Assembly: GCA_934182615.1 (NCBI GenBank)
Contig: CAKPRO010000001.1
Span: 1-64,000 of the forward strand
Origin: an uncultured Bacilli bacterium
GTDB taxonomy: Bacteria > Bacillota_I > Bacilli_A > RF39 > UBA660
DNA length: 64,000 nucleotides
Direction of reading: 5' to 3'
The notes beneath the pieces were generated by a model. It saw only the letters and a list, made by a program, of their open reading frames with translations. It was not told the origin of the DNA and did no database searches. The translations under genes and the position numbers were made by a program. Shown piece by piece: positions 1 to 11,408 of the stretch; positions within the stretch are counted from its first letter, which is position 1; each line of letters opens with the position of its first letter.

Positions 1-93
1 ATATATACATATTATATTATGCACCGACTATTAAAATGTTTCCAAATTCTTTCAAAGATACAACTTCGACACTCTTTTGCATCGACAGATAAT

Positions 94-122
94 ATCTTAC
101 CACTTAATTACCCACTTGTAAA
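94..122 (-). promoter_or_regulatory. Candidate promoter for a gene left of the window
   Basis: Read leftward, -35 TTTACA and -10 TAAGAT are separated by 17 bases. The spacer carries two AAGTGG direct repeats starting 12 bases apart, which resemble MraZ boxes. No start codon with a ribosome binding site follows before position 1, so the driven gene is outside the window. Bases 123-292 are AT-rich and show no gene. Confidence 0.4.
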
Positions 123-292
123 GTCTTTTTTTGCATTTTTTTAATTTTTTTTACTTTTTTTGATTGTAAAGTAAAATGCAACCCCTAAATGTGTTAAATA
201 TTAGTCATAAATTTACTATTGCCAGTACCAAATAACTAGCATTACTATTATGATATTAAATTATTATTATTACTATTATTATAAATTTATCA

Positions 293-988
293 CTATTTAT
301 TCATGCTATTATTTTTATACATATTATAATAATAACTAATTGCTATATTCAAAATGTTTTCACCAATATCTTTAATAGTTTTCTTACTCTTCATAATTAA
401 ATAAAAATCTTCATCACTATTATTTTCAATTAAATATCTAACTACCAAATATGACAAATCATAACCATTATAATTTTCATTAACAAAACTTTTACCATGA
501 TTTAAATCATTAATACAAGGAATATTCTTAATAGAAAATATTTTATTATTTAGAAACTCTTTAAAAATATCAGTATCATTATATTTATCATTTTGCAAAG
601 AAAAATTCATAGCAAGTCCTTCATCAAACCAAATAATTCTATTATCAGCATCATCCTCAATATAATACCTATAAATATGATGTACAATTTCATGCATAAT
701 AGCCTTAATAATATAACTTTCACTCTTATTACCATTAATGTTAATATAACAATTAACACCCTTATCATTAAAGAAACCAGCAAAATCTCCTAATTTATAA
801 GGTATATCACCAAGCAAACTTTTATCAGAAAATAATCTGATTTCCATTTTTTTAATATTCTTCAAATGAAATTTATTAAATAATGCATTAATATTTTTTT
901 TATAATAACTAACAAAATTAGTAACTAATTTTTCCAAATCATCCTGATAATTAATAACAAAATCATTATCATTATATTCCTTAAACAT
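293..988 (-). CDS. Putative gluzincin-type metallopeptidase, function unknown
   Basis: A 231-residue protein with an HEIVH zinc motif at residues 99-103 and a WFDEG glutamate at about 123. That is the HExxH plus downstream Glu arrangement of gluzincin peptidases (peptidase MA-like). No signal peptide or membrane segment is evident, so it appears cytoplasmic. The start is preceded by GTGGTGAT as ribosome binding site and by a TATAAT box. It lies alone downstream of rpoC, separated by a terminator-like hairpin pair. I do not recognise a characterised orthologue; substrate and role are unknown. Confidence 0.6.
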   Translation of the reverse strand: MFKEYNDNDFVINYQDDLEKLVTNFVSYYKKNINALFNKFHLKNIKKMEIRLFSDKSLLGDIPYKLGDFAGFFNDKGVNCYININGNKSESYIIKAIMHEIVHHIYRYYIEDDADNRIIWFDEGLAMNFSLQNDKYNDTDIFKEFLNNKIFSIKNIPCINDLNHGKSFVNENYNGYDLSYLVVRYLIENNSDEDFYLIMKSKKTIKDIGENILNIAISYYYNMYKNNSMNK

Positions 989-1027
989 AATATCACCACT
1001 TAAATTATATCACAAAAACCAGAAAAA

Positions 1028-1091
1028 ACTATAGAGACTATTTATATAGGCTCTATAGTTCATTTTGAAGACTTACCCAAAGGCTTCAAAA
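1028..1091 (-). repeat. Paired-hairpin element, copy A, after rpoC
   Basis: There are two adjacent hairpins (1063-1091 and 1028-1059). Read leftward, each has the form stem, AG, unpaired C, short inner stem and loop, unpaired U, CU, stem. The distal hairpin ends in a run of T, so in rpoC transcripts it can act as an intrinsic terminator. Stem sequences are unrelated to each other, but the C-U mismatch near the loop is shared with copies B to F. No conserved 3' tail is seen here. Confidence 0.55.
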
Positions 1092-1094
1092 ACA

Positions 1095-1121
1095 AAAGCC
1101 ATAACCAACGGTTATGACTTT
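1095..1121 (-). terminator. Hairpin directly after rpoC stop
   Basis: A 12-pair stem with one G-U pair and a three-base loop lies 8 bases beyond the rpoC stop, followed leftward by T-rich sequence. It likely works together with the two hairpins beyond it to end or stabilise the rpoBC transcript. Confidence 0.5.
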
Positions 1122-1128
1122 AATATAA

Positions 1129-4100
1129 TTAATCTAAAAACTCTTCTTCTAGTGCTTCAGAAGCATCTTCATCAAAGAATTCCTTCTCTAAAGAATAACC
1201 AACATCCATATACTCTTTAGCACCAGTACCAGCAGGGATTAACTTACCAATAATAACATTCTCTTTTAATCCTTGAAGTTTATCAACTTTACCCTTAACA
1301 GAAGCCTCAGTTAAGATTCTAGTAGTCTCTTGGAATGAAGCCGCTGATAAGAATGAATCAGTCTCAAGTGCTGCCTTAGTAATACCAAGAAGTATTGGCT
1401 GTCCAATAGCGGGTTTCTTACCTTGAATAATAACATCTCTATTACCCTTAGTAAATTCTTGTAAAGAAACAGTAGTACTAGGAACAAATAAAGTATCTCC
1501 AGCATCCATAATTCTAACTTTAGAAATCATTCTCTTAGCAATAATTTCAACGTGCTTATCACTAATATCAACACCTTGAGATCTATATACCTTTTGTACT
1601 TCTTTTAGAATATATTGTTGAACAGTGTTAGGATCAGTTACTGCAAGTAACTCTTTAGGAGAAACACTACCTTCAGTAATTCTATCTCCAGCTTCAATCT
1701 TATCACCTTTTTCTACTCTAAGTTTAGCACCATATAAAGTAACATGTTCTCTAGTCTCAGTATCATTCTTAACATATACCTTAAATTTACCACCAGCATC
1801 TTCAATCTTACTAACAGTACCAGATATCTCACTAATAGTAGCCTTTCCTTTAGGCATTCTAGCTTCAAATAACTCTTCAACTCTAGGAAGACCTTGCGTA
1901 ATATCCGCACCAGCAACACCACCAGTATGGAATGTTCTCATGGTAAGCTGAGTACCAGGCTCACCAATAGATTGGGCTCCCATAATACCAACAGCCTCAC
2001 CAATTTCAACTAAATTACCAGTAGCAAGATTTCTACCATAACAATGTTGACATACACCATGATCAGTCTTACAAGTTAAAACAGTTCTAATTTCAACTTC
2101 AGTTATACCAGCCTTAATAATCTTATCTGCTATAGCCTCAGTAATAAATTCATTTTTATCAATAATAACTTCTTTAGTTTCAGGATTAACAACTTTCTTA
2201 TTAGTGTATCTACCAACAATTCTATCATATAATGGCTCAATAATACCATCTTTATCATCCATAAATGCACTAACAACTACGCCTTGAATAGTACCACAAT
2301 CTTCTTCTTTAACAATAATATCTTGTGCTACATCAACAAGTCTTCTTGTCATATAACCAGAATCCGCAGTCTTTAATGCTGTATCAGCACTACCCTTTCT
2401 AGCACTATGTGTAGATAGGAAGAATTCAGATACCGATAGACCATCACTAAATGAAGATAAAATTGGAATCTCAATAGTTTCACCATTAGGTTTAGCCATT
2501 AGTCCTCTCATACCAGCAAGCTGTACGAAGTTAGAGATAGATCCTCTGGCTTTAGAGTTCATCATTATAAATATTGGGTTATCAACATGACTCTTAGCAT
2601 ATCCTTGTAATTCATCTTGAATTTCTTCTTTAGCCTTAGTCCAAATATCAATAACAAGTTCTAATCTTTCTCTATCAGTAATAAGTCCTCTTTGGAATTG
2701 CTTATTAACTTTCTTAATTTCCTCATTAGACTTCTCAATAATAGCATCTTTATTCTTACTAGTAACAACATCAGATACCGCTATCGTAATACCAGAGAAA
2801 GTAGAATACTTAAATCCTAAATCCTTAAGTTTATCTAGGAATATACTAGTTTCAGTAGTCTTATATCTCTTAAACATTTGAGCAATAATCTTCTCAAGTG
2901 CACCCTTATTAAATGGAGTAGATAAAGGCATCTCACTAATTCTAGCCTTAACATCTTCACCATAATCAATAAAGTATTTACTAGGAGTAATACCTTCAAT
3001 ATTCTCACTAGTAGCCTCACATAAGTAAGGGAATGAATCAGGTAAAATCTCATTAAAGATAATCTTACCAGGAGTAGTAACTAAATACTTATTCTTATCT
3101 TCATCTAAGAATACTTTATGTTTAAATGAATTAACAGGAACAACAATTCTTGTTTGAAGAGTAATCTCTCTTCTTTGATAAGCCATTAAAGCCTCATTAG
3201 TATTCTTAAATGCTCTACCTTCTCCTTCTAATCCAGCCTTTTCCATAGTAATATAATAGTTACCAAGAATCATATCCTGAGAAGGAGTAACAATAGGATC
3301 CCCATTTTTAGGAGAAAGAATATTGTTAGAACCAAGCATAAGAATTCTAGCTTCAGTCTTAGCCTCTTCACTTAAAGGTACGTGAACAGCCATCTGGTCT
3401 CCATCAAAGTCGGCATTAAATGCTGTACAAACAAGTGGATGAAGTCTAATAGCCTTACCACTAATTAACTTAGGTTCAAATGCTTGAATACCAAGTCTAT
3501 GTAAAGTAGGAGCTCTGTTAAGCATTACAGGATGTTCTTTAATAACATCTTCAACAATATCCCATACTTTAGGATCTTGATTATCAATCATCTTTTTAGC
3601 AGACTTAATATTATTAGCAAGACCTCTTTCAGTTAAACCATGAATAACATGTGGTTTGAAAAGCTCAAGAGCCATTTCTTTAGGAATACCACATTGATAC
3701 ATCTTTAAATCTGGTCCTACAACAATAACACTTCTACCAGAATAGTCAACTCTCTTACCAAGTAAGTTTTGTCTAAATCTACCCTGTTTACTCTTAAGCA
3801 TAGAACTTAAACTCTTAAGAGCTCTATTACCTGCTCCAGTAACACTTCTGCCTCTTCTACCATTATCAAATAGTGAATCAACAGCCTCTTGAAGCATTCT
3901 CTTTTCATTTTGAATAATAATTGATGGTGCACCAAGTTCAATAAGTTTCTTTAATCTATTATTTCTATTAATAACTCTTCTATATAAATCATTTAAGTCA
4001 CTAGTAGCAAATCTACCACCATCAAGTTGAATCATTGGTCTAAGCTCAGGAGGAATAACAGGAAGAGCCTCAATAATCATCCATTCAGGTTTATTATCAG

Positions 4101-4755
4101 ATTGAACAAATGAATTAATAACATCAAGTCTCTTAACAAGTCTAGTTCTCTTCTGACCAGTAGCACCATCTAATTCTTTTTGAATTTCTTCTAATTCTTT
4201 GTTAACATCAACTTCAGAAAGTAACTCTTTAATAGCTTCAGCACCCATACCAACTCTAAAAGTATTACCATATTTTTCATAATATGCCCTATACTCTTTA
4301 TCAGATAAAGTTTGCTTCTTAATTAAAGTAGTAGCTCCTGGATCAAGTACAACATAAGAAACGAAATATATAACTTCCTCTAAGTCTCTAGGAGACATAT
4401 CAAGAGTAAGTCCAATGTATGAAGGAACACCCTTAACATACCAAATGTGACTTACTGGAGTAGCAAGTTCAATATGTCCCATTCTCTCTCTTCTAACAGA
4501 AGATTTAGTAACTTCTACTCCACATCTATCACAGACAATATTCTTATATCTAAGTCTTTTATACTTACCACAAGAACATTCATAATCTCTAGTAGGTCCA
4601 AATATCTTTTCACAGAATAACCCATCTCTTTCAGGCTTTAAAGTTCTGTAATTAATAGTCTCAGGCTTTAATACTTCACCATATGACCAAGACCTAATCT
4701 TCTCAGGTGAGGCAATTCCAATCTTAAGAGCCTTAAAATCATTAGCTTCTAACAT
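1129..4755 (-). CDS. rpoC: DNA-directed RNA polymerase subunit beta'
   Basis: A 1208-residue beta' subunit of RNA polymerase, full length compared with about 1200 in Bacillus. The N-terminal zinc site uses Cys 60, 62, 75 and 78. The catalytic magnesium loop NADFDGD is at 447-453, and a second Cys cluster ([11 protein letters not shown]) lies in the C-terminal third. The protein ends in an acidic Glu/Asp run. The start ATG shares its A with the rpoB stop (TAATG), and an AAGGAG ribosome binding site sits inside the rpoB end, so the two subunits are translationally coupled. Confidence 0.99.
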   Translation of the reverse strand: MLEANDFKALKIGIASPEKIRSWSYGEVLKPETINYRTLKPERDGLFCEKIFGPTRDYECSCGKYKRLRYKNIVCDRCGVEVTKSSVRRERMGHIELATPVSHIWYVKGVPSYIGLTLDMSPRDLEEVIYFVSYVVLDPGATTLIKKQTLSDKEYRAYYEKYGNTFRVGMGAEAIKELLSEVDVNKELEEIQKELDGATGQKRTRLVKRLDVINSFVQSDNKPEWMIIEALPVIPPELRPMIQLDGGRFATSDLNDLYRRVINRNNRLKKLIELGAPSIIIQNEKRMLQEAVDSLFDNGRRGRSVTGAGNRALKSLSSMLKSKQGRFRQNLLGKRVDYSGRSVIVVGPDLKMYQCGIPKEMALELFKPHVIHGLTERGLANNIKSAKKMIDNQDPKVWDIVEDVIKEHPVMLNRAPTLHRLGIQAFEPKLISGKAIRLHPLVCTAFNADFDGDQMAVHVPLSEEAKTEARILMLGSNNILSPKNGDPIVTPSQDMILGNYYITMEKAGLEGEGRAFKNTNEALMAYQRREITLQTRIVVPVNSFKHKVFLDEDKNKYLVTTPGKIIFNEILPDSFPYLCEATSENIEGITPSKYFIDYGEDVKARISEMPLSTPFNKGALEKIIAQMFKRYKTTETSIFLDKLKDLGFKYSTFSGITIAVSDVVTSKNKDAIIEKSNEEIKKVNKQFQRGLITDRERLELVIDIWTKAKEEIQDELQGYAKSHVDNPIFIMMNSKARGSISNFVQLAGMRGLMAKPNGETIEIPILSSFSDGLSVSEFFLSTHSARKGSADTALKTADSGYMTRRLVDVAQDIIVKEEDCGTIQGVVVSAFMDDKDGIIEPLYDRIVGRYTNKKVVNPETKEVIIDKNEFITEAIADKIIKAGITEVEIRTVLTCKTDHGVCQHCYGRNLATGNLVEIGEAVGIMGAQSIGEPGTQLTMRTFHTGGVAGADITQGLPRVEELFEARMPKGKATISEISGTVSKIEDAGGKFKVYVKNDTETREHVTLYGAKLRVEKGDKIEAGDRITEGSVSPKELLAVTDPNTVQQYILKEVQKVYRSQGVDISDKHVEIIAKRMISKVRIMDAGDTLFVPSTTVSLQEFTKGNRDVIIQGKKPAIGQPILLGITKAALETDSFLSAASFQETTRILTEASVKGKVDKLQGLKENVIIGKLIPAGTGAKEYMDVGYSLEKEFFDEDASEALEEEFLD

Positions 4756-7700
4756 TAGAAATCATCTCCTTCCTCAATATTTTCTTCAAACTCACTATCA
4801 TCAAAATCATCAATATCTTCATCTATTTCATCATCATCGATATCTTCATCATCAGTAAGTTCATCAAACGTTCTTTCATTTTGAACTTCTTCTGCTATAG
4901 GATTATCCTCCAAATCAGCTTTTCTTTCAAGTTCACTAAATGATACTTCATCATCATTATTATTAATAACTGAAATATCAAGTCCCAATGCCTGAAATTC
5001 TTTAATAAGAACCCTAAATGCTTCAGGAATACCAGGTTTAGGTAGTGGTTGTCCTTTAACTAAAGCTTCATATACTTTAACTCTACCTACAACATCATCA
5101 GATTTATAAGTAAGAATTTCTTGAAGTACATGAGAAGCTCCATAAGCTTCAAGTGCCCAAACTTCCATTTCACCAAATCTCTGTCCACCAAGTTGTGCTT
5201 TACCACCAAGTGGTTGCTGTGTAACAAGAGAATATGGACCAGTTGCCCTAGCATGTAACTTATCATCAACCATGTGATGTAGTTTAATCATATACATGAC
5301 ACCAACTGAAATTCTATGATCAAATGGATCACCAGTTCTACCATCGTATAGAATAGTCTTACCATCTTCATCCATACCAGCCTCTTTCATAGCGGCAGCT
5401 ATATCTTCTCTCTTAGCACCATCAAGTACTGGAGTAGCGAAATGAACACCAAGTTTTTTACCAGCCATACCTAAATGTAACTCAAGTATCTGACCAATAT
5501 TCATACGTGATGGAACACCTTGAGGATTAAGCATAATATCAACAGGAGTACCATCAGGTAAGAATGGCATATCCTCACTAGGAAGTATAAGTGAAATAAC
5601 ACCCTTATTTCCGTGACGACCACTCATTTTATCTCCAACTTGAATCTTTCTCTTTTGAATAATATATACCCTAACAACCATACTTACACCACTAGGTAAG
5701 TCTTCATTATCATCTTTAGTATAAACTTTAACATCATGAACAACACCATCACCACCATGTGGAACAGTAAGTGATGAATTTCTAACTTCTCTTGTCTTCT
5801 CCCCAAAGATAGCATGAAGTAATTTCTCTTCACTAGTTAAATCAGCCATTCCTTTAGGAGTAACTTTACCAACTAGAATATCACCTTCATGAACCTCAGT
5901 ACCAATCTTAATAATACCATTTTCATCAAGATTCTTTCTAGCTTCTTCTCCAACACTAGGAATATCTCTTGTAATTTCTTCAGGACCAAGTTTAGTATCT
6001 CTACATTGAACTTCATAATCTTCAATATGTAAAGAAGTATAAACATCATCCTTAACAAGTCTTTCATTCATAATAACAGCATCTTCATAGTTATAACCAT
6101 TAAATGTTGTAAAGGCAACAACTACATTCTTACCAAGAGCAAGTTCACCTTTATCAGTACTTGGACCATCTGCTATTATTTGTCCTCTCTTAACCTTATC
6201 TCCTTCTCTAACTATTGGAACATGATTAAATGTTTCACCTTGGTTAGATCTTTCAAAAGTAGCTAAGTGATAAATATCTTCACCTTTAGCATTCTTAACA
6301 ACAATTTTTTTAGCATCAGCATAACTAACAATACCATCAGCCTTAGCAACTACTACTGAACCACTGTCTCTAGCAGCAATATACTCAGCACCAGTTCCAA
6401 CAAATGGAGCTTCTGTCTTAAGTAGTGGTAATGCCTGTCTTTGCATGTTTGCACCCATTAATGCACGAGTAGCATCATCATGCTCAAGGAAAGGAATTAA
6501 ACTAGTTGTAACAGAAACAACTTGTTGTGGAGAAACGTCAATATAGTCAACCTTATCAGGACTAACAAGAACATTCTCTCCTCTATATCTACCTGCTACT
6601 ATATTATCAGTAATCTTATTATCATCATCAACATTAACAGTAGCTTGTGAAATATAAAAGTCTTCTTCTTCGTCAGCAGTCAAATAAACAACTTCATCAG
6701 TAAGATGTCCATCTACTACTTTTCTATATGGAGTTTGAATAAATCCATATTCATTAATTTTAGCATAACTAGCAAGTGAAGTAATAAGTCCAATGTTTGC
6801 TCCTTCAGGAGACTCAATAGGACAAATTCTACCATAGTGAGAAGAGTTTACATCTCTTACTTCAATACCTGCTCTATCTCTAGATAAACCACCAGGTCCT
6901 AATGCTGATAATCTTCTCTTATGAGTAAGTTCAGCAATTGGATTAGTTTGATCCATAAATTGTGATAGCTGACTACTACCAAAGAATTCTTTAATAACCG
7001 CAGTAACTGGTCTAATATTAATAAGTGTTTTAGGAGTAACAGTCTCAATATCTTGAGTAGTCATTCTCTCTCTAATAACTCTTTCCATCCTACTAAAACC
7101 AATCTTAAATTGATTTTGTAATAATTCACCTACTTGTTTAACTCTTCTGTTACCTAAGTGGTCAATTTCATCATCTTTACCAATACCTTCATTTAAGTTT
7201 AGATAATAACTAACTGAAGCATAAAAATCAGACATTGTAAGATTCATAATATTAGCATTAGGATCATTACCAATAACCTTAACTATTCTTTTATCATCTA
7301 CATTAGAATATAAATGAATAACTTGAATCTTGTTATGTTCTTCTATACTTGAGTTAATAGTTAAATCTTCATTAACCTTAGCTTCAGTAACGCCATAACC
7401 ATTATCTAAATAAGTACATAATTCTTCATATACCTCTTTATTAATAAGAGTATCTTTAGGAATCTTAACTTCACCATCGATAATAATATCTTCAGCAAGT
7501 CTATTACCAAGTAATCTATCTTTAACATTTAATTTTTTGTTAAACTTATATCTACCTACTCTAGCTAAATCATAATGAAAATCATCAAAGAATCTAGTAA
7601 TCAATTGGTTCTTTGAACTATCTAAAGTAGTAGGCTCTCCTGGTCTTAATTTCTCATATATTTCAATAAGAGCTTCGTCAGTATTATGAGTAGAATCTTT

Positions 7701-8366
7701 CTCTATAGTATTTTTTAAATATACATCATTATCAAATAAAGAAAGAATATCCTCATCACTAGATAAACCTACTGCTCTTAAAAGAGTAGTCATAGGTACT
7801 TTTCTATTTCTATCTATTCTAATATAGATAACATCTTTAGCATCAGTTTCATATTCAAGCCAAGTACCTCTAGATGGAATAACTTTAGATGCAAAAACAG
7901 GTTTACCATTTTTATCTATTTCTTTAGAATAATATACACTAGGAGATCTAACAAGTTGTGATACAACAACTCTTTCAGCACCATTTATGATAAATGTACC
8001 AGCATCAGTCATAAGTGGCATATCACCTAAGAATATTTCTTGCTCTTTAACCTCTCCAGTTTCATTATTGAATAGTCTAGTCTGTACCTTTAAAGGAGCA
8101 GCATAAGTAATTTGTCTATCCTTGCACTCTTTAATAGAGTATCTAGGAGTACCAAATTCATACTCACCAAATTCTAAAGATAAACTACCAGAAAAACTTT
8201 CAATTGGTGAAAATGTTTCAAAAACCTCTTTTATCCCTTCCGTTGCAAACCATTTATAACTTTCAGTTTGCACCTCTAATAAATCACTAATTGCTAGTGA
8301 ATTTTTGATCATAGAAAAGTTTCTTCTTTTTCTATAATCACCGCTTTGTTTTAACTTATAAGCCAT
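4755..8366 (-). CDS. rpoB: DNA-directed RNA polymerase subunit beta
   Basis: A 1203-residue beta subunit of RNA polymerase. The rifampicin-pocket region lies near residues 460-505 and keeps the usual sensitive residues ([16 protein letters not shown]). The motif normally PEGPNIG reads PEGANIG near 519. The active-site motif [12 protein letters not shown] is present. The C terminus is an extended Asp/Glu tail of about 30 residues. GGGGTGA precedes the start as ribosome binding site. It has its own promoter and is cotranscribed with rpoC. Confidence 0.99.
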   Translation of the reverse strand: MAYKLKQSGDYRKRRNFSMIKNSLAISDLLEVQTESYKWFATEGIKEVFETFSPIESFSGSLSLEFGEYEFGTPRYSIKECKDRQITYAAPLKVQTRLFNNETGEVKEQEIFLGDMPLMTDAGTFIINGAERVVVSQLVRSPSVYYSKEIDKNGKPVFASKVIPSRGTWLEYETDAKDVIYIRIDRNRKVPMTTLLRAVGLSSDEDILSLFDNDVYLKNTIEKDSTHNTDEALIEIYEKLRPGEPTTLDSSKNQLITRFFDDFHYDLARVGRYKFNKKLNVKDRLLGNRLAEDIIIDGEVKIPKDTLINKEVYEELCTYLDNGYGVTEAKVNEDLTINSSIEEHNKIQVIHLYSNVDDKRIVKVIGNDPNANIMNLTMSDFYASVSYYLNLNEGIGKDDEIDHLGNRRVKQVGELLQNQFKIGFSRMERVIRERMTTQDIETVTPKTLINIRPVTAVIKEFFGSSQLSQFMDQTNPIAELTHKRRLSALGPGGLSRDRAGIEVRDVNSSHYGRICPIESPEGANIGLITSLASYAKINEYGFIQTPYRKVVDGHLTDEVVYLTADEEEDFYISQATVNVDDDNKITDNIVAGRYRGENVLVSPDKVDYIDVSPQQVVSVTTSLIPFLEHDDATRALMGANMQRQALPLLKTEAPFVGTGAEYIAARDSGSVVVAKADGIVSYADAKKIVVKNAKGEDIYHLATFERSNQGETFNHVPIVREGDKVKRGQIIADGPSTDKGELALGKNVVVAFTTFNGYNYEDAVIMNERLVKDDVYTSLHIEDYEVQCRDTKLGPEEITRDIPSVGEEARKNLDENGIIKIGTEVHEGDILVGKVTPKGMADLTSEEKLLHAIFGEKTREVRNSSLTVPHGGDGVVHDVKVYTKDDNEDLPSGVSMVVRVYIIQKRKIQVGDKMSGRHGNKGVISLILPSEDMPFLPDGTPVDIMLNPQGVPSRMNIGQILELHLGMAGKKLGVHFATPVLDGAKREDIAAAMKEAGMDEDGKTILYDGRTGDPFDHRISVGVMYMIKLHHMVDDKLHARATGPYSLVTQQPLGGKAQLGGQRFGEMEVWALEAYGASHVLQEILTYKSDDVVGRVKVYEALVKGQPLPKPGIPEAFRVLIKEFQALGLDISVINNNDDEVSFSELERKADLEDNPIAEEVQNERTFDELTDDEDIDDDEIDEDIDDFDDSEFEENIEEGDDF

Positions 8367-8436
8367 TAATTTTTCACCCCAATACCTAGAATTTTTTTAA
8401 TTTCAGTCACATTTAAAGATGTGTTACCAATTTATA

Positions 8437-8465
8437 AGTTTATCAGCATTTTGCTAGTATGTCAA
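8437..8465 (-). promoter_or_regulatory. rpoBC promoter
   Basis: A consensus -35 TTGACA and a -10 TAAACT are spaced by 17 bases, about 70 bases upstream of the rpoB start. This allows rpoBC expression independent of the ribosomal protein genes, which lie about 5 kb away in this genome. Confidence 0.7.
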
Positions 8466-8528
8466 TAACTTTGACTACACTTTTTTATTTTTTTCACATT
8501 TTTTTACCAAAAACATAAAAAAGCATCA

Positions 8529-9122
8529 TTATCGACACTTTTTTAGCTCTACAACATAAAATCCTTTATCTTTATCAATAACATTAACTATATATTTACT
8601 TTCTAACTCTTTCATCATTGATTTAACACCATGATCTTTCCTCATAACAAAATATATTATTCCATCATCTTCTAAATAATCATATCCATCAAATAAAAAT
8701 CTTCTTATAACATCCTTTCCTGCTCTAATAGGAGGATTAGTAATAATACAATTATATTTTTTATTAACATTATCATAAACATTACTAACAAATACATCAG
8801 CCTTAACATTATTAAGTATAAGATTATCTTTAGTAAGAGAAATAGCTCTCTCATTTACATCAATCATATCTATATTAATATTCCTATTAAAAGTACCAAG
8901 TATAATTCCTACTACTCCAAGTCCACATCCAAGATCAAGAACATTACCTCTTAATTTAAATATATCAATATTGCTAAGCAATACTCTTGTACCATAATCA
9001 AATCTATCTTTAGAAAACACTCCATTATCACTATATATAGAAAATTCTTTGTTATTAAAATTAAACTTAATTAATCTTTTCTCACTCTTAATATTTTTAT
9101 CATTATCAAAATACTGACTCAT
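8529..9122 (-). CDS. RsmC-like class I SAM methyltransferase (YbxB family)
   Basis: A methyltransferase of about 197 residues with a SAM-binding motif (LDLGCGLGVVG) and an NPPI catalytic motif (ITNPPIRAG), as in RsmC-type guanine-N2 rRNA methyltransferases. Bacillus carries this gene (ybxB) between rplL and rpoB. Here it is still next to rpoB, although the ribosomal genes have moved away. The ATG at 9122 is chosen because GGTGAT precedes it; longer readings lack a site. It probably modifies 16S rRNA, but the exact position is not determinable. Confidence 0.8.
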   Translation of the reverse strand: MSQYFDNDKNIKSEKRLIKFNFNNKEFSIYSDNGVFSKDRFDYGTRVLLSNIDIFKLRGNVLDLGCGLGVVGIILGTFNRNINIDMIDVNERAISLTKDNLILNNVKADVFVSNVYDNVNKKYNCIITNPPIRAGKDVIRRFLFDGYDYLEDDGIIYFVMRKDHGVKSMMKELESKYIVNVIDKDKGFYVVELKKCR

Positions 9123-9180
9123 ATCAATCACCAACAATATTATAATAGAATTATATCAAAATTACAATATGTTTTTTATT

Positions 9181-9233
9181 CCTTCAGATCCTATAGTCTC
9201 TGAAGGCGAGTCTGAGCCTAAGGTCTCATCCTC
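9181..9233 (+). repeat. Paired-hairpin element, copy B
   Basis: Hairpins at 9181-9206 (8 pairs, then T-C and C-U mismatches, then a short loop) and 9208-9233 (interrupted stem with a C-U mismatch below the loop) are separated by one base. The orientation defined by the C-then-U mismatch is opposite to the neighbouring genes. It ends three bases before the stop codon of the radical SAM gene and lacks the 3' tail of copies C, D and F. Confidence 0.5.
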
Positions 9234-9236
9234 AAA

Positions 9237-10226
9237 CTATTCTTTAACTAAATGTTTAACTTTCCAAGTTTCAAATTCTTCCCTTTGCTCTTCAGTTTCA
9301 ATTTCCATATGATAAAAATGTTTAGTAAACTCACCACAAGAACTACCAACTTTTCTACCAGGAGGACTATAAGTTTTAATTCTAATATTTGGTACACTAT
9401 TAGAAATCTCTCTTACCCATAACTGTTCATTTTTACTTACCTCTAATTCATTAATAGGATTAAATCTAATAAATTTTATTGTAATATTATATCTGTCAAG
9501 TAATTTACACATTCTATCAAGTTCTTCCATATTATCATTAACACCATTTATTAAAGTATAATGTATTTCTATAGGATCATTATTACTATGTAGCTTTACA
9601 TACTTAATCATTAATACTTCATTCTTTTGTAATAAATTTCTATAACTAACTAAATATGCAAGAGCATCTTGAACAGAAACCTTAGTACTAGGAATTAATT
9701 CATATCTTTTTACATCAATAGGATTATGTAAAGAAAAATGTACTTTAAGCGGCATATCTAAGTTATTAACCATTTGACCTAATTTAATAATATTATCATT
9801 TGGCATCATCGTAGCAAGAGCATACCCAATATTTTTATAACCAAGTTTCTCTCTAATTAAATCCTCATTTCTATATACATCTTCAATTAACTTCAAATTA
9901 AGAAGAGGCTCACCTACTCCCATAAAAGAAATAAGTAAATTCTCCTTATCAGTTCTTCTTTTACCATTAATAGATAATGTATTAATTAAACAATAAATAA
10001 AGTCTTCCCATTTAATCGGAGTCATTACTTTATTAAGGCCTTTATTAGTTAAATGACACATCTTACAACCTAAATTACAAAAATGATGAGTAGGAACACA
10101 AACTACATCCTTATCCTTCTTATTAAATAATAAAGACATTTCTATAATCTTATTATCCCCAACATCAAAAACAGTTTTTAATGTACCATCATTATAATCC
10201 TTAAAAGTACCAATTTTATTAATCAT
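9237..10226 (-). CDS. RlmN/Cfr-like radical SAM protein lacking the N-terminal domain
   Basis: A radical SAM enzyme of 329 residues with the RlmN/Cfr cluster motif CxxxCxxC at Cys 50, 54 and 57. It also has GEPL-like (MGVGEPLLN) and SLHNP motifs and a late Cys in SSCGEF, matching the methyl-carrying Cys of the family. RlmN normally has about 50 more N-terminal residues forming an RNA-binding accessory domain; here the core begins almost at once (NDGTLKTVF). The start at 10226 has TTGGAGG upstream. RNA methylation is likely by family, but the target is unknown. Confidence 0.75.
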   Translation of the reverse strand: MINKIGTFKDYNDGTLKTVFDVGDNKIIEMSLLFNKKDKDVVCVPTHHFCNLGCKMCHLTNKGLNKVMTPIKWEDFIYCLINTLSINGKRRTDKENLLISFMGVGEPLLNLKLIEDVYRNEDLIREKLGYKNIGYALATMMPNDNIIKLGQMVNNLDMPLKVHFSLHNPIDVKRYELIPSTKVSVQDALAYLVSYRNLLQKNEVLMIKYVKLHSNNDPIEIHYTLINGVNDNMEELDRMCKLLDRYNITIKFIRFNPINELEVSKNEQLWVREISNSVPNIRIKTYSPPGRKVGSSCGEFTKHFYHMEIETEEQREEFETWKVKHLVKE

Positions 10227-10292
10227 AATTATTACCTCCAACAACACTTGTTTTCTATTATAACATATTTTTTTAATCTACAACAAAAAAAA

Positions 10293-10314
10293 GAAATCTA
10301 ATTAAATAGATTCC
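10293..10314 (-). terminator. Terminator after DHHW gene
   Basis: An 8-pair hairpin abuts the DHHW gene stop codon and is followed, reading leftward, by eight T residues. Confidence 0.75.
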
Positions 10315-11397
10315 CTATCTAATAGAAAAACTATTATTTATAGTTAATATACTATACATAAAAAGAACATCTTGATCATTAAATTTTATATAATTATTCA
10401 AAATTCTTGAAGAAACATATCTAATATCAATAACAGTAATTTTCTTATAACCTTCTATTAATAGAGGAACTAAACTACTACCATAAGAATCACGAAAAAC
10501 AATTAACTCTCTATTACTATTTGAAGTAGAATTAACAATATCTATAATAGAAGATGCTCCTGATAAATATATATCATATTTATCTAATGATTTTATTTTA
10601 TCATAATCATATATTTGTGTATATTTTTTAGTTTCATAATTATACACACTACTATTAAGGGTAGAAGTATTAGATATTGTTTTTATAGTATCAATATCTT
10701 TGGTTACTGATAATCTAACAGCATAACTCCCCTTAAAAGTAGTAACTGTATTTACAACATTATTATTAGTTATATCAAAATTCATTTGATTAGCAATAGT
10801 ATTTGCAACATCAAATAAATCTTCCTCTTTCCAATGAGTATCAGTCTTATAATAATTATCAAGAGTTAATTTATCAAATATATTTATATAATTAAGATTT
10901 GTTAAATTACTTTTCATCATATCTTGTAATTTATTATAATCAAGTTTTAAATTACCTTTATTAACAAAATAATTTTTATCAGGTATAATAGTATAATAAA
11001 TATTACTATTATCATTCAAATATGTATCTTTTATATAATTAATCTTACTAGTTAAATTATTAATAGAATTGCTATTTAAAGGAAATATTTCTTCAATAAT
11101 ATAATCATCATACAAATATAAATTATTATATTCGCCTTTAGTAGATAATTCTATATCTATTTTAATTTTTCTAAAAGCATCTCTTTCTACAAATTGATCC
11201 GTAACATAAGAATCAAATTTCTTAAAATAAGTACCATCAAATAAACTTTTAGTAGTTAGTTCTGGCATGGTAGCAAGTTTTCTTCTCTCAGCTATAGAAA
11301 TATCAGTATCTTTTTTTATAACATTAATCAAAAATAAAGAAATTATAGTAAAAAGAAATATTATAGTTACAACTATATCTTTAATTTTATCGCTCAT
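10315..11397 (-). CDS. DHHW-family SGNH-like surface polysaccharide acylation protein
   Basis: A 360-residue protein with one N-terminal membrane anchor (about residues 9-27) and an extracellular SGNH/AlgX-like domain. It has PDKNYF, the Asp-His dyad in KTDTHW and the serine in FRDSYGSS, matching the DHHW family related to AlgJ/AlgX. It lies 11 bases after the MBOAT acyltransferase gene. The expected role is acetyl transfer onto a secreted polymer, using acyl groups moved across the membrane by the MBOAT partner. AAGGAGG precedes the ATG. The polymer acted on is unknown. Confidence 0.75.
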   Translation of the reverse strand: MSDKIKDIVVTIIFLFTIISLFLINVIKKDTDISIAERRKLATMPELTTKSLFDGTYFKKFDSYVTDQFVERDAFRKIKIDIELSTKGEYNNLYLYDDYIIEEIFPLNSNSINNLTSKINYIKDTYLNDNSNIYYTIIPDKNYFVNKGNLKLDYNKLQDMMKSNLTNLNYINIFDKLTLDNYYKTDTHWKEEDLFDVANTIANQMNFDITNNNVVNTVTTFKGSYAVRLSVTKDIDTIKTISNTSTLNSSVYNYETKKYTQIYDYDKIKSLDKYDIYLSGASSIIDIVNSTSNSNRELIVFRDSYGSSLVPLLIEGYKKITVIDIRYVSSRILNNYIKFNDQDVLFMYSILTINNSFSIR

Positions 11398-11408
11398 GTA
11401 TAACCTCC

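Noticed and set aside
1625..1951. Open frame of 108 codons on the plus strand inside rpoC
   Set aside because: It lies antisense to a conserved part of rpoC, has no ribosome binding site, and its composition mirrors the rpoC codons. Similar antisense frames in rpoB, rplL, rplA, gatA, der, spoIVA, ftsH and tyrS were rejected for the same reason.
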